Positions 32,508-43,007 of a stretch of DNA of 64,000 nucleotides are shown here, in pieces. This DNA comes from Zychaea mexicana (lineage: Eukaryota > Mucoromycota > Mucoromycetes > Mucorales > Lichtheimiaceae), in NCBI RefSeq assembly GCF_025766255.1, contig NW_026516670.1, forward strand, positions 62,001 to 126,000. Direction: 5' to 3'. The notes beneath the pieces were generated by a model that searched no databases, was not told the DNA's origin, and worked only from the letters and a program-made list of their open reading frames with translations. Every line of letters begins with the position of its first letter. Within the stretch, counting starts at the first letter, position 1. The position numbers and the translations under genes were made by a program.

Positions 32508-33288
32508 TTTAAAAATTTATTGAAATGGTAAGAGAACTTAGATGTTTTTATTTTTTTAATTAAAAAAAATCCTTTTTTTTTTTACTTAAAAGATTTTTAA
32601 TTACCCATGAGTAATTGATTACTAATATTTTTATTAAATACTTATAATTATAAGTATACCGCCTTTGTCCACTGATAAGATTGGTGATTGCCCAGAGAAG
32701 GTGTCAGTAATCTCAATAATTCAAAAGTGTTGTGTTTTTTTTTCTTTTTACCTCGATCGTCCATGAATGACGCGCCTTTGAAAGCGCGCTTGGATCCATC
32801 TACAAATGAAAATGCCATGTATTTATCTCGTTGGCGCTTTTTGCTGCAATTGTTTTTATTGCTGCTGTTGGCTTTGCTGCATGATTGGCATTTGCGTTTC
32901 TCATTCATAAGTGCGTTCACTGGCAATACGTTGCAATAAGAGCACAGAACCATTGGCCAAATCAATTGCTTTGTTGGAATGGACTTAGAGGAACCTGGTT
33001 GTGAACTTGAGGTCGATAATTCTTTGGAGGAGCTGAGGTTGTTATGATTTTTGCAGAAGCCTGATTTGTTGTCTTTCCTAATTTTTGCAATACAGTTGTC
33101 ATGGGAGCATTGCTGGTCGCTGATGTTTCTATGCTTCGAACAGAGACCAGACTTGTTGGCTGGTCCAAGACTCGTAGAGCAAACGGAATGATTGCATACT
33201 CGTGCATCTGTTTCCCCAAGCGTAATGAATTCCATCCTGTGAGTCAGGAAAGAAAAAGGTGCCTGGCCTTTTTTTTTTGTTATGGCAG

Positions 33289-33467
33289 CGGGAAACTCCT
33301 GCCATAAACGGACGGAGTTTCACGCTGATCGAAGATTTTGATCCTCAAGCCAACGACAACGGGAAACTCCTGCCATAAACGGAAGGAGTTTCACGCTGAT
33401 CGAAGATTTTGATCCTCAAGCCAACGACAATGGGAAACTCCTGCCATAAACGGAAGGAGTTTCCCAC
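33289..33467 (-). repeat. 71-bp tandem repeat, 2.5 units (right arm)
   Basis: Inverted counterpart of the left array, with period 71 (matching points 33321, 33392, 33463). One unit fewer than the left array. The same hairpin is present in each unit. Confidence 0.9.
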
Positions 33468-33636
33468 TTTCTTTTTCCTTCCCAAATTGAGTCAATGTTG
33501 GTTTGAGGATTCTGCCGATGTTAGAATGAGGAACAAGGAGGTCACAAAACATTTGGCAGAATGGGAGACAAAGCCTTTGAAGTCACTTGAAAGAAAAAAA
33601 AAGAGAGAACTAAAAGAATAAGGGGATGTCACTCGT

Positions 33637-33643
33637 TTTTATA
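33637..33643 (-). promoter_or_regulatory. TATA box in right terminal repeat
   Basis: Mirror copy of the left-arm TATA box, directed inward on the minus strand. If both are used, transcription converges on the palindrome centre. Confidence 0.45.
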
Positions 33644-33654
33644 CCCAAATAAAA

Positions 33655-33789
33655 ATGCCAATTGCTAAGCGACAGGCAAAAATAAAAGAAGCTCATTACG
33701 ACTTCCTTGCTGGATCAAGCGACTTTGTTGTTGCACACGAAGATTTTTTGCACGATATCAAACTCAAAATCAGCGACTTTACTTTTTGA
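33655..33789 (+). other. Outward-facing 44-codon ORF at right terminus
   Basis: Mirror copy of the ORF at 25809-25943, with the same predicted protein and one silent difference. Ends 8 bp inside the element terminus. Confidence 0.3.
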
Positions 33790-33797
33790 AATGACTG

Positions 33798-33984
33798 TAC
33801 TTGTATTACCACTTGAGCATGGGTCTGGTAAGGCCACTAACGTCCTAACGTGTTTCCCATTGTATACCCGTCCGTATTTTACGTACAAACAATAGTGTGG
33901 CATTGCTGCAACGTTTACAGCATTATTTATAGATAAAGCAGCATAGCGAACTATTGATGATATGGTACTGTTACATATACTAAT
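33798..33984. other. TTLL12-like 3' flank, right of the element
   Basis: Starts with the TA flank of the palindromic element (33798-33799). The rest is AT-rich 3' sequence of the TTLL12-like gene. The element lies within 200 bp of that gene's stop. Confidence 0.4.
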
Positions 33985-36931
33985 TTATAATACATTAAAC
34001 GCCTCCAATCCCTTCTTATCACCGAGCGCAGCACCGAAAACGTTGTTGACAAATTGAGGATCATACTAAGATGAATTTTATACAAGCAAGATTAGTTTTA
34101 CAGAGCACTATTTCCCAGTTTTCTTTTCTTTTATTTACCTTGCATGCACGCGTGCAATCTGGCGAAAAGTTGATTTCGACAATGATGGGGCGGTATTCGT
34201 TATTAAGCAGCACATCAACACCGTACATTCCAAACGATTCATAGGATGGCGAAGCACTGTTGTCGATCAATCCTAATGGTTGCTGTTCTGATGCAGCTGC
34301 CAAGAACACATCTATTAGATTTACCCAATATTGTTAGTCAACAGTAAATTGTCATTTTTGACGCTTAACTATAATGATTAAGCAATACGCCTCATTATCA
34401 CGGAAAGTTGTTGTTACCTTTGATGGCTCCATTGATATCATTCTGCACCTTGCTCCAATCAATGGAATGCTGCTTTTCTATGTTGTGGATGAAGCTCTTG
34501 TAGTCGAGTTGTGTCATTTGGTAGTTCGAGTAGTTCATAACGGTGAACTGAGCCTCATAATCATCCAAATCATCTAGTGTTATTTACAGGTAGTCGTTCC
34601 AATGTAGGTGTTAGCAATTGATACTCTTTGTTGTCTCTACTTTAAGTTGGAATGGTCGATAAGCTAGTTTCTTTTTTTTATTACCAGTGTTGTATTTCTT
34701 GTTGGCCAACCGAATCCAGAACATCTTGTACACATTCACAGTACCGTCTGAGGTGACAAGGACAATGTATCGCAGATCGAACTTTTTGCTGTTGTACAGG
34801 CATGGTTTGACTAGATAGCGTTGAGCGATCTTTGGCGTAGGCGAGTCATGTTGTCGGATCAGTTTGGGTAAATCACGGCTCACTGAAATCTCAAGACCAC
34901 GGGCAAAGTTCCATGGTTTCGAAATCCAAAGGTTTTCGTGATGCTTCTGGTCGTCATTTTCATCACCGTCGTCACTAAGGTAGTGACCCACAAATTCAGC
35001 AAGTTGGGTGTTGAGGTTATAAGTAGGCACTATCCATGCTGGGGATCCATACGTTTTCCTATAGTGATTAAAAACATAAGTATATACATGTATTTTGCTA
35101 GGGAGTAGCATTTAGCAAAAAAGGGGGAAATTAGACCTACTGGATCAAGTCTGCAAACTGCTGTTTGTACGTCAAGCAATTCTCGTAGCGGAACTGATTC
35201 ACCATTTGTCCGGGTTTGAGCGACTCCCATTCGGCAAAATCCTGACTGCTCCAAATGATATTGGCCTTCTCAAGAGCATCGGTGAGCTTGAAGTGAGGTG
35301 CAGACAAGTTGCGACGAACGAACTCAGTCGTTGTGTAAACCAATATGGGATCACCTTCTCCAAGCTTTTTCTCACTTGATTTCTTAGCTGGTAATGCAAC
35401 GGATGGTTGGTATGTTTGCTTTGCCAACTTATCTCGGAAATCCTAAAGAGAAACAGAGATATCATAGGGTTTATGTTATGTTTTGACAAAAGTATTGAAA
35501 TAGATAAGCTTTATATAACAACAAACCTTAGCGAGTGACTTGATCTCATCGGGTGTTGCAACTTCTTGACCAGGCAAGACACGGTGTTCATATGCCAGCA
35601 GATAAGCAGCTTTATCTAGCGATCGTTCAAGGTTTTTGGGAACCAAATCGCATGTCATGACTTCGCCAGCAGCGATATCCTTGATAGGGAACATGACCGT
35701 GTAAGGGATCATGCCACTTGCTCCTCGAGAAAAGATGAATGGCAGACACAGTATGTTTGGATCTGACGAGTGGGATAGCGCAGAACCAACTTCATCGTTG
35801 ATATACCAAGCCGTCTGTGTTTCAGGTTGACCATCCTGCTTGAGGACGGAATACGAGTATGTCTGCAAATACGACCACATCTTATCACACACACGGTCCA
35901 CGCGCTCCTTCAGCCACTGAGCATGGCGTGTTTTACGACGCTCTTCCTTTTCCTTGTTGACCTTGTCCTCCTTTTCTTGCGCTTTTCCGCTCGCTATAAT
36001 TCAAATGGACATATTAGAAAGGTAATTCTTGATGTGCAAATAAACATTGATATACACTTTACCAATGAGTTGGCCAAGAACTTGATCTTGAAGACGTTCG
36101 CTTTCCTTTTTGAAATCTTCATCCAATGTCAACCGCTGGTAAAATTATTTTGTTTGTCATAGATCCATTATCGTGTCAGTCAAGGTACTTTAATTTTTTT
36201 CTTTCTATGGACTCCGTTATTTTTACCATGATTGCATTAACCACTTCGTATTTTTCGGTCACGAGTGCTTCACGCGCCGTTTCACGGCTGACATTGGCTT
36301 GTTCTGCAACGGTTTTAATGGCATCTTCGTCATGTTCCAATTCCTCTTCGTCACTGTCTTCCTCTTCTTGGAACTCTTCAGATTCAATGTCCATCAGGTT
36401 TTCCAGGCGAGATAATAAGTTTGTGTTTTCGGCCAGTTCCTTGTGCGCATTATCCGGTTGGGTGGTCCATGCATGATCAACGAGAAAAATTTCACTATTA
36501 ATAGCCACAGTAAAATTTTAGTTGACAGAACTTTATTCTTGAAAGCCTGTCTCACACACCTGTGCTTCTTGAGCGTCTGGTCAGCTTTGACGTGAAGCGA
36601 GTAACCTTCGAGAGGATCTCCGTAATGTAACTCAACATGGTTGCCTAGCAGTTTGTTGTGTTTCATTTATCTCTTGTTAATTTCTGACTTTATTGTGGGA
36701 ATCGTCAAGTTTCCATAGAAAGAGGGGAATCTTTTACCTGCATCGAGGTAATCTTCACCGAGTTTCATGAACAATGGCTAATCATAAATAACGCGTTATT
36801 TTATTAATTCGAGTAATAAGCTTTTTTTGAAAACAAGAGTGACAGTGTTTACTAACCAGCCATAGATCCTTGGGAATCGCAGCAAGTTGATACTGATGGA
36901 CAGTGACAAACGCATCAAAAGCAGACGACAT
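33985..36931 (-). CDS. TTLL12-like tubulin-tyrosine-ligase-family protein
   Basis: Member of the tubulin tyrosine ligase-like family closest to TTLL12, which joins a SET-like N-terminal region to a TTL ATP-grasp domain. Eleven exons: 36857-36931, 36738-36777, 36560-36644, 36227-36494, 36063-36135, 35527-35993, 35141-35442, 34685-35058, 34418-34573, 34139-34311, 33985-34065; 672 residues (human TTLL12 644). Features in order: acidic stretch FQEEEDSDEEELEHDED (~120), SET-like block with NDEVGSALSHSSDPNILCLPF (~240), then TTL motifs WISKPWNFARG, QRYLVKPCLY, KFDLRYIVLV and the C-terminal DVLLNNEYRPIIVEINFSPD. The ATP-grasp Lys, Arg and Glu/Asn residues appear kept. TTLL12 is regarded as catalytically doubtful, so activity is open. 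Confidence 0.9.
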
Positions 36932-37080
36932 TATGTTCGTTGAGACAAAAGAAACTGTGTCTTTTGTTATTTCATGCAAAAAAAATCTTGATAGGCTGTG
37001 ACAGAAAACTCAGCCAGAGGACGATGAACTCCAAGTGATGCAGTAAAAGAAAGAGGCCGGAAACAATGGATCGTTTTTAT
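36932..37080. other. Short spacer TTLL12-like / GPAT
   Basis: About 150 bp between the start of one minus-strand gene and the end of the next. Nothing distinctive. Confidence 0.3.
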
Positions 37081-40000
37081 TTATTTATTCTTCTTGTTAA
37101 ATTCAATGGGTCCATCTTCTTCACGATCGCCAGCGTATCCTTCGTCCTCTACACGTTTTTTGCCATCCATTTGTTGTGCTACTGGCTCACTTGCCATTTC
37201 ATCATAATCTTCAATTTTAAGTAAGGGACGCTGTTTCACACCACTACCATTTGCGGTGGTACCACTTTCCACCAAGGTCGTCATTGCCTCGACGCGGAAT
37301 CCATCCACGCTAGCAGCAGCAGCAGCAAAACTGCCTGTTCGACTTCGAGGTCGTGACGATGAATCGGATTCGCTTGCTGATCCACGTCGACTCCGACTGC
37401 TCGTTGGTGTAATGCCTCCATTGAAACGATCCAAATAGAATGAATTGTCGTCCATGTCGGATGATTCTTCGATACGGCCCCAGTTGAATATGTTCTTGTC
37501 GTCCAATCCCATTCGGACTGCTTGCTGGAAGAAGCCGCTTGCGATTCTGGGCAATTTGCTACTTGTTGCTGATGACCAGTTGATGAAACTGCTGGAGCTT
37601 GAGCGCCGGATAGGTGCAGGTCGTGCAGTTGGTAGTTTTGCAGAGGTGGTAAATGATGAAGTAGTTGCCGTCGTTGTAGTTCGGCATATGTAATCAGCTG
37701 ATAGAGAAAGATAAACAACAATTAGGATTGTTTTTATTATCGCTTTATGTGTGAAAACACATGTCAAGAAATTACCATCAAAGTCGGGGAATACTTTGGG
37801 TCCATATTCGTTGATCAACTCTGTAAGATCATGCGACAGCTTCTCACGGTTTTTTCGCATTATCTCGGTGCCGTCAGGGTCTAGGACTGACATGACAAGT
37901 GGTTGCAGGGACCTAGTCGTAAAAACAGTGAATAAAATTGAGGGAGCAATACATATTACAAAGTTTACTGCTGATGTAGGTAGAACAGGTTTACTACTGG
38001 AGTTATCAAGCAAAGAGAAAAGAAAACCTACATGAGAATATCGATACCAATCTCTCCGAAACGAAGACTGGCATACGATACAAATGGTAGCAAGGTCCAT
38101 GTGGCCAAGGGAAGGATAAGCTTCCACTTGAGCTCCCAATGTGTTTGGAATACTGCAACCAACATGAGCAAACTGTAAAAAGCGTATAAAGCTGGCAATA
38201 AGACCAAGCCAACGAGAATCTTCCATGTGGCTAATATATCACGGCCTGCAATCTTGACAGTCGAGCCCTTGACAGCAGCTAACATCCAACATGGCATATT
38301 AGCTCTTCTGTTGAAATGTCACCATGTCAATTGTGTTTCTTTGTTTGTTACCTATGGCTTTCTTCTGACTGATAACCTTGGCTACTATGACAACAGGAAG
38401 ATTGAGAATTGCTCTATAACGATGAATTAGCTAAACAAATGATAAAGGTTGTATTCTTTGATCGCACTTGACTTACCCTGGGAAAGCCCACAGCGTGAGA
38501 AGAGTTAGTATGCATATACGTTTCATCAAGAGTGCCACCGTTCGTCGACCACCCAAATCGGTTTTGGATACTTGGTGGTCCTTGATTCCGTGATACTTGA
38601 TCATCTGATTATAGGCCAGTACCCGCTGCTGCAAGTCGATAACTTTAGGATCATCCTTGAACAAATTATACCCAATCAGGAACCGCCGGTTCAGATCCAC
38701 CACTTGAGATATATGCAGTTTTCGGTATGCGGGTTTGTACAATCGCCGTGCTGCTTGAATAAGCTAACAACAGTAGGTCCCGTTTAAATATAGTCAGATT
38801 AGGCTTAATGAATCCTCTGCTGGCTACGACAAGGCCCTCTCTCTCTTTTTTTTGTCCTATTATTGCACTATGTACCATCAGTGTTTCATAACTGCCTGCG
38901 TTAACTGTCACAGCCTTGAGTGCTCCATAAATGGTATCCAGTAGCTTGCCACATGCCTCTCGTTTGGCATCGGCTCCGAGCTTGAACTTTTCGACAAGAT
39001 CTTCAGGAATGGTGATAGGATTACCGAATTCGATAACTGCTCGAGAACGGAAACGATGGGCATGAAAGTAGTTGAGACCTAGATTGTATTTTTTTTGTTC
39101 ATGATGTTTGTTGGTTTAGACCTTTTCATATTAAATCGTCAGGCTGTCTGTTTGTCGCTGTAATGACTTACCGACAGGAACGATCTTGACGTCCAGTCCA
39201 GGAAATTTTGCCATGGCACCCAGAGCCATCAAAGTTACGCCAGCTATACAACACGTTAGTAATACGTCATACAAAATTCATAAGTTATGTGAGATCATAG
39301 TTAGCTATTGACGGTGTATATTACCTTTCAACGGCAACAGCTCAGCACGATCATGACTGCCACCCTCGGGAAAAATAGTGATACATTGGCCATTGTTAAG
39401 CTCGTTGTGTACTGAGTGATATACAGAGTCCTGCTCCACATGAGGCATGCACTTGTACGCTGTACCGTCGTTGGATGTCAACAGATCTAACGCCTTGAGT
39501 TCCTTGAACTCCTTTTTGATGATGATTTCGGTATCGGACACGACCTGGACGACTTCGGCTCTGCCTACGTTTTTGGGCAGTGTGATGGAGTCGCGAGGAC
39601 GCAGTTGGGTAGTAAATTGGGTATCGATGCCAGTGATCCGTAAAGGTTCCGATTTTCGGTTCAGTAGCTGTATCCGCCCTTTTCCGGGGAAAGCGAGATC
39701 CTGTGCGCGAGTGACGGGAACTATGCAAGAAATGTTTCAGATCGTTCGTTTCCCATCCCCGCTTCATATACCTCCCCCCCCCTCTCCACACATTCTCTCT
39801 CTTTTCACTATCTATCTGTCTCTCTATTTGTGTGTGTGTAGACGATACGCACGACAACTACAACGACATTAGAAGGAAAAAGACACTTACTCGCGTGAAC
39901 CATTCTGGCGAAAAACCCAATCGTTTTTTCGTGCATTGACTTTTCTGCAATCAATATTGAAGCCCTTCGACCGCACTCTCGCATGAGAATAAGTGGATCG

Positions 40001-40249
40001 ACAAACTAGATTCGTCAGGTTTTTTCTCCTGTTGTATTAGTTTGCTGTCGTTGTGACGCGCCGTTTTTTTTAATATTTGTGTACCTGGTTTGCGTGAGGT
40101 GCAACAACGAATATGACAGGGCCTTCTTTAGGCACTCTATGTGCTCCGCGTGGCCGAACTTCTCGAAAGAAGATATCCAGCATGAGGTTAAAGATCCACA
40201 AGGCGAGATCGTACGTAAAGCTGTGGGTCCATTTCTGTAACAGTGACAT
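37081..40249 (-). CDS. Glycerol-3-phosphate/DHAP acyltransferase (GPT2/SCT1 type)
   Basis: ER enzyme that makes lysophosphatidic acid from glycerol-3-phosphate or DHAP plus acyl-CoA, the first step of glycerolipid synthesis. Ten exons: 40085-40249, 39891-40005, 39325-39720, 39172-39243, 38876-39078, 38477-38763, 38352-38413, 38032-38278, 37776-37912, 37081-37697; 766 residues, as in yeast Gpt2/Sct1 (743/759). Acyltransferase motif I APHANQFVDP lies at 50-59, motif III FPEGGSHDR at about 210-218, and motif IV IVPVGLNYFHAHRFR follows. Several membrane spans occur from ~350 (LTLLTLWAFPG; LVGLVLLPALYAFYSLLMLVAVF; LPLATWTLLPFVSY). The C-terminal ~200 residues are Ser/Arg-rich, with RRGSASESDSSS sites likely phosphorylated as in yeast. 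Confidence 0.93.
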
Positions 40250-41615
40250 TACGAACGGTGTATAGGTATATAGAAGGGTAAATAGTGCAAAGTTGCTTCT
40301 CTGTGTGATAAGAGCTTTATTGCTTTGATCCTTAGATATCGAGAAAGTGTGTGTGTGCGTGTGTGTGTGCGATTGAGAGAGTGAAGGGAAAGAAAGGAGA
40401 AAGAAGTGGAAAAGCGTGCCTCAAAGTACTCAAAATAAATACTTGCTGCTTTTTATTCTGGCTGGCAGAGTGCGTATCAAACACTTTGCTTCTGCCTGCG
40501 TATTTACCCCGGAGAAAGGCGGGAGAGATGGACTTGCTTGCTGCAACTTATTTTAGGGATTGTTGGGTTCGCGTTTGAATATTGGGGTAACTTTTCCACG
40601 GACTGATTGCTACTATCTCACGCCGAATGTATGTGCTCCATGCTTGCTGCTGCTGCTCCATCTTGCAATGATGCACTTTTTGGTCTCTTCCTGAAGACGA
40701 CGGATAAACGATAAATATATATCGAATCATACAACAATAAGATGGAGAGAGACAGAGTTGAACACAGATCAGCTTGGAGTATCCTTTTCGGGACATTGCT
40801 CGTGTTAGACAGCATCTAATATTAGAAAAGTGAACCCTTAATTCCCTATTACACATTCATATGAAAGTTGTTGGACACCATCCACCTCTTACATTTTGCT
40901 CGAATGCCATATATAGTCCATGTCGTCCGTGCATTTCACTCTCTCTGTTCTGTATGTAGGCTCCGATTCAATGTATTGCACTTTCATATGATTATGACAA
41001 TGTAAAAGCTTAAACAAATTAGATAGCGCGATCGTTTTCTGCTGTGTAAAGAGAGCCTCTCTAAGTAAACGGGCTCAATAATCACTTACCCTCACCCCTC
41101 CCTTCCCCTTCTTCCTCGTTACAACAACAGGCACTGTAATTATTATCAATAGCATTTCATTCACAATGCTAGTCAAGGGGGGGGGGCATGTCCGCGTACT
41201 TTTCTTTTACCTTGATATGACGGCTGGATGTCAGGGTTTATGCATGGTGTACAACGGCTGCTTAAATTAGCTGTCGCTTAAAAATACTATGCATCTCCTA
41301 TGGTGCGATGGTGCTGCCCCGTACGCGTTGCCGGATTGGTTGTGGTCAACAAGGACGTGTTCGAGAATTGAAAGCGATCGCGTGGTTAGTTATTGATAAG
41401 ATGGGCTTACAAACTATAGCTGGGCCGCATGGCGCGTGTGAGAGGCCCGACGGGACCGACAACTTGGGTTACTTTATATGGGTTTGTCAAGTGCAACTGA
41501 ACGCTTCGCCCTTTCCTCTTTTCTTTTTCTTATTTCCCGTTTCAAAACTCTTGCGATTCCTATATTCGCCCCAGAAAAAAAAGACAAGTACACAACACTC
41601 ATTATTTAAAGCAAC
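40250..41615. promoter_or_regulatory. Divergent intergenic region, GPAT / GPC1
   Basis: 1.37 kb between two head-to-head phospholipid acyltransferase genes. It contains a (GT)n run (about 40348-40372), a G9 run near 41177 and T-rich tracts. No gene or clear inositol-response-type element was recognised. Confidence 0.4.
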
Positions 41616-43007
41616 ATGGATTCACCAGCGTCCAATGAAGAACCAGTACCTTCACTGAATGGGTCACCTACAAGTAGCATTGCCGATGAGGATCTACTCG
41701 AGTTTGAACATGACCTTGACATGATTGACGGATGGACAACAGCCGACTTTGTGTCAGAAAACGACTTTGACATGATTGACATGCTCTCTGCGGCACTGGA
41801 ACAAGTGACACACCAACTGAACGAAAAGCAGCGCGAGTTTCGGGCACGGTCGAGCGAGTGGACCAATAAGACCAAGGATAAGCTACGGATGCAGACATCT
41901 CGTCTTGAACAACGACGGACAAAGATCCAAAGCAGGCTGATGAAACAGTACGACTCTATCAATGAACGCATGAATCGCGACGCCAAGACGGTGCGTTTGC
42001 GAGACAAGATTTCGTTTGTCGTCGGTGTGGGCAACGCGTGCGTGTCGCCTGCATTGGCGGCTCGGCTGCCGACGTGGATCCCGCTGTACTACACGATCCA
42101 GTCGGTTTATCTGTTGTCGCTACGTTACCTCATTTACAAGGTCCGAAAATGGCACTATTTCATCTTTGATCTGTGCTATTTCGTCAATGCCATGACGTTA
42201 CTCTTCCTCTGGTGCTTTCCTTCGTCCACTCCGCTTTTCATCGCCACCTATTGCTTGACGAACGGACCGGTGGCCTGGGCCATTATCACATGGTAGGTGC
42301 ATTCTTTATAAAAGGCTGCCGATGGATGGACGCATGGGGATGGCAAAGGAGTGTAAGAGTATCTCTCTCACACTTATTATTGCGTTGGGTATACTAGGCG
42401 CAACTCACTTGTGTTTCATTCGCTCGATAAGGTCACCTCCGTGTTTATCCACATCTTTCCTGCACTCGTCACATACACAATCCGATGGCTACCGGAGCTG
42501 GATTGCGGCAACGCGGCACCAGAAATCTATCGCGACATGCGATTCCCAGCACTCAAGGACGCCAGTGACATGAGCTTTCGGGACACCATGGTCTATTCCA
42601 TGGTTGGTTACTCGATTTGGCAGGCGCTGTACTTTGTGTTTATCATGGTGCGCAGACGAGAAAAGGTTGAGTCGGGCCTGCGGGTGACCTCGTACTCGTG
42701 GCTCCTGGATGACTCGCACGGACAGCGTGGCTTGATCCAAAAGGCTTCGTTTATCTTTGGCGCCAGATACAAGATGTACATGTTCATGTTCCTCCAGTTT
42801 CTCTATAATACCGTGACAACCATACCCACGTACTTTTTGTACAAGAGCTTCTGGCTGCATACCCTGTTCCTCATGGCCATGTTCACTGCGAGCATCTTTA
42901 ATGGTGCGAGCTTTTATATCGAAGTCTTTTCCAGACGCTATGTCGTCGAGGTCGAGAAGCTGGTTGAACGGACAAATGGATCGCCCGACAAGGCCAAAAC
43001 TACGTAA
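41616..43007 (+). CDS. GPC1: Glycerophosphocholine acyltransferase (DUF2838)
   Basis: Membrane enzyme that acylates glycerophosphocholine to lyso-PC, recycling deacylated phosphatidylcholine. Exons: 41616-42292 and 42398-43007; 428 residues. The N terminus is acidic (~70 residues), followed by a charged helix (LNEKQREFRARSSEW...). Then come about eight membrane spans. The family signature RNSLVFHSLDKVTSVFIHIFPALVTY spans the exon junction, and GLRVTSYSWLL and ASFYIEVFSRRYVVEVEKL lie further on. Length and topology match yeast Gpc1. Divergent from the GPAT gene. Confidence 0.92.

Larger units (their letters stand above)
30281..32662 (+). mobile_element. AT-rich DDE transposon with chromodomain
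   Basis: 2382 bp, far richer in A+T than the flanks. It inserted 9 nt into exon 2 of the right-arm finger gene. The 6-bp target CTTTGT occurs on both sides (30275-30280 and 32663-32668), whereas the undisrupted left arm has it once. The ends are imperfect inverted repeats of ~23 bp (GGATATATTCATAGCCATAAGTA versus the complement of ...TAAGTATACCGC, about 16 of 22 matching). It holds a plus-strand transposase in pieces and a minus-strand ORF. The superfamily is not certain. A 6-bp duplication excludes Tc1/mariner, Harbinger and hAT. Confidence 0.85.
29535..33235 (-). pseudogene. Finger-protein gene, right-arm copy, disrupted
   Basis: Same gene as the left-arm copy. Here the first exon is intact (32752-33235) and shows both CX4CX12CX2H fingers in tandem (CNHSVC...CSKH, CSHDNC...CKNH), then the CX2C...CX2C ribbon and a basic KKRQR patch, consistent with nucleic-acid binding. 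The intron is 32672-32751. Exon 2 is cut after 9 nt by the DDE transposon (30281-32662) and resumes at 30280, reading to the stop at 29535 across the centre. Amino-acid differences from the left copy seen by eye are few (for example Ala to Thr, Phe to Leu, Ala to Val). A finger motif of similar type occurs in the nested transposon's minus ORF. Function unknown. Confidence 0.6.
25801..33797. mobile_element. Giant palindromic (fold-back) element with nested insertions
   Basis: Two long inverted arms flank a 37-bp centre. The outer ends are perfect inverted copies (CAGTCATTTCAAAAAGT...) and are bordered by TA on both sides (25799-25800 and 33798-33799), the target-duplication pattern of Tc1/mariner-class elements. 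Left of 25799 and right of 33799 the homology stops. Removing the chromovirus piece in the left arm and the DDE transposon in the right arm leaves arms of about 1.8 kb and an original element of about 3.6 kb. The arms differ only by scattered substitutions, one repeat unit and the insertions. No intact Tc1-type transposase was found, so mobility would have been non-autonomous. It sits between the 3' ends of two convergent genes. Confidence 0.85.
29668..33797 (-). repeat. Right arm of the palindrome
   Basis: Reverse complement of the left arm. It lacks the chromovirus piece, so the finger-protein exon is continuous here. A DDE transposon (30281-32662) interrupts it instead. Three 71-bp units are present rather than four. 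Confidence 0.88.

Noticed and set aside
25801..33797. Palindrome as an assembly artefact
   Set aside because: The arms differ by two distinct insertions, one tandem unit and several substitutions, and the outer ends are flanked by TA. A duplicated contig end would not show this. Long-read confirmation is still worth having.
25801..33797. Inverted-repeat unit as an integrated viral genome or linear plasmid end
   Set aside because: No polymerase, capsid or packaging-type genes were seen, and CAGT ends with TA duplication fit a DNA transposon better.
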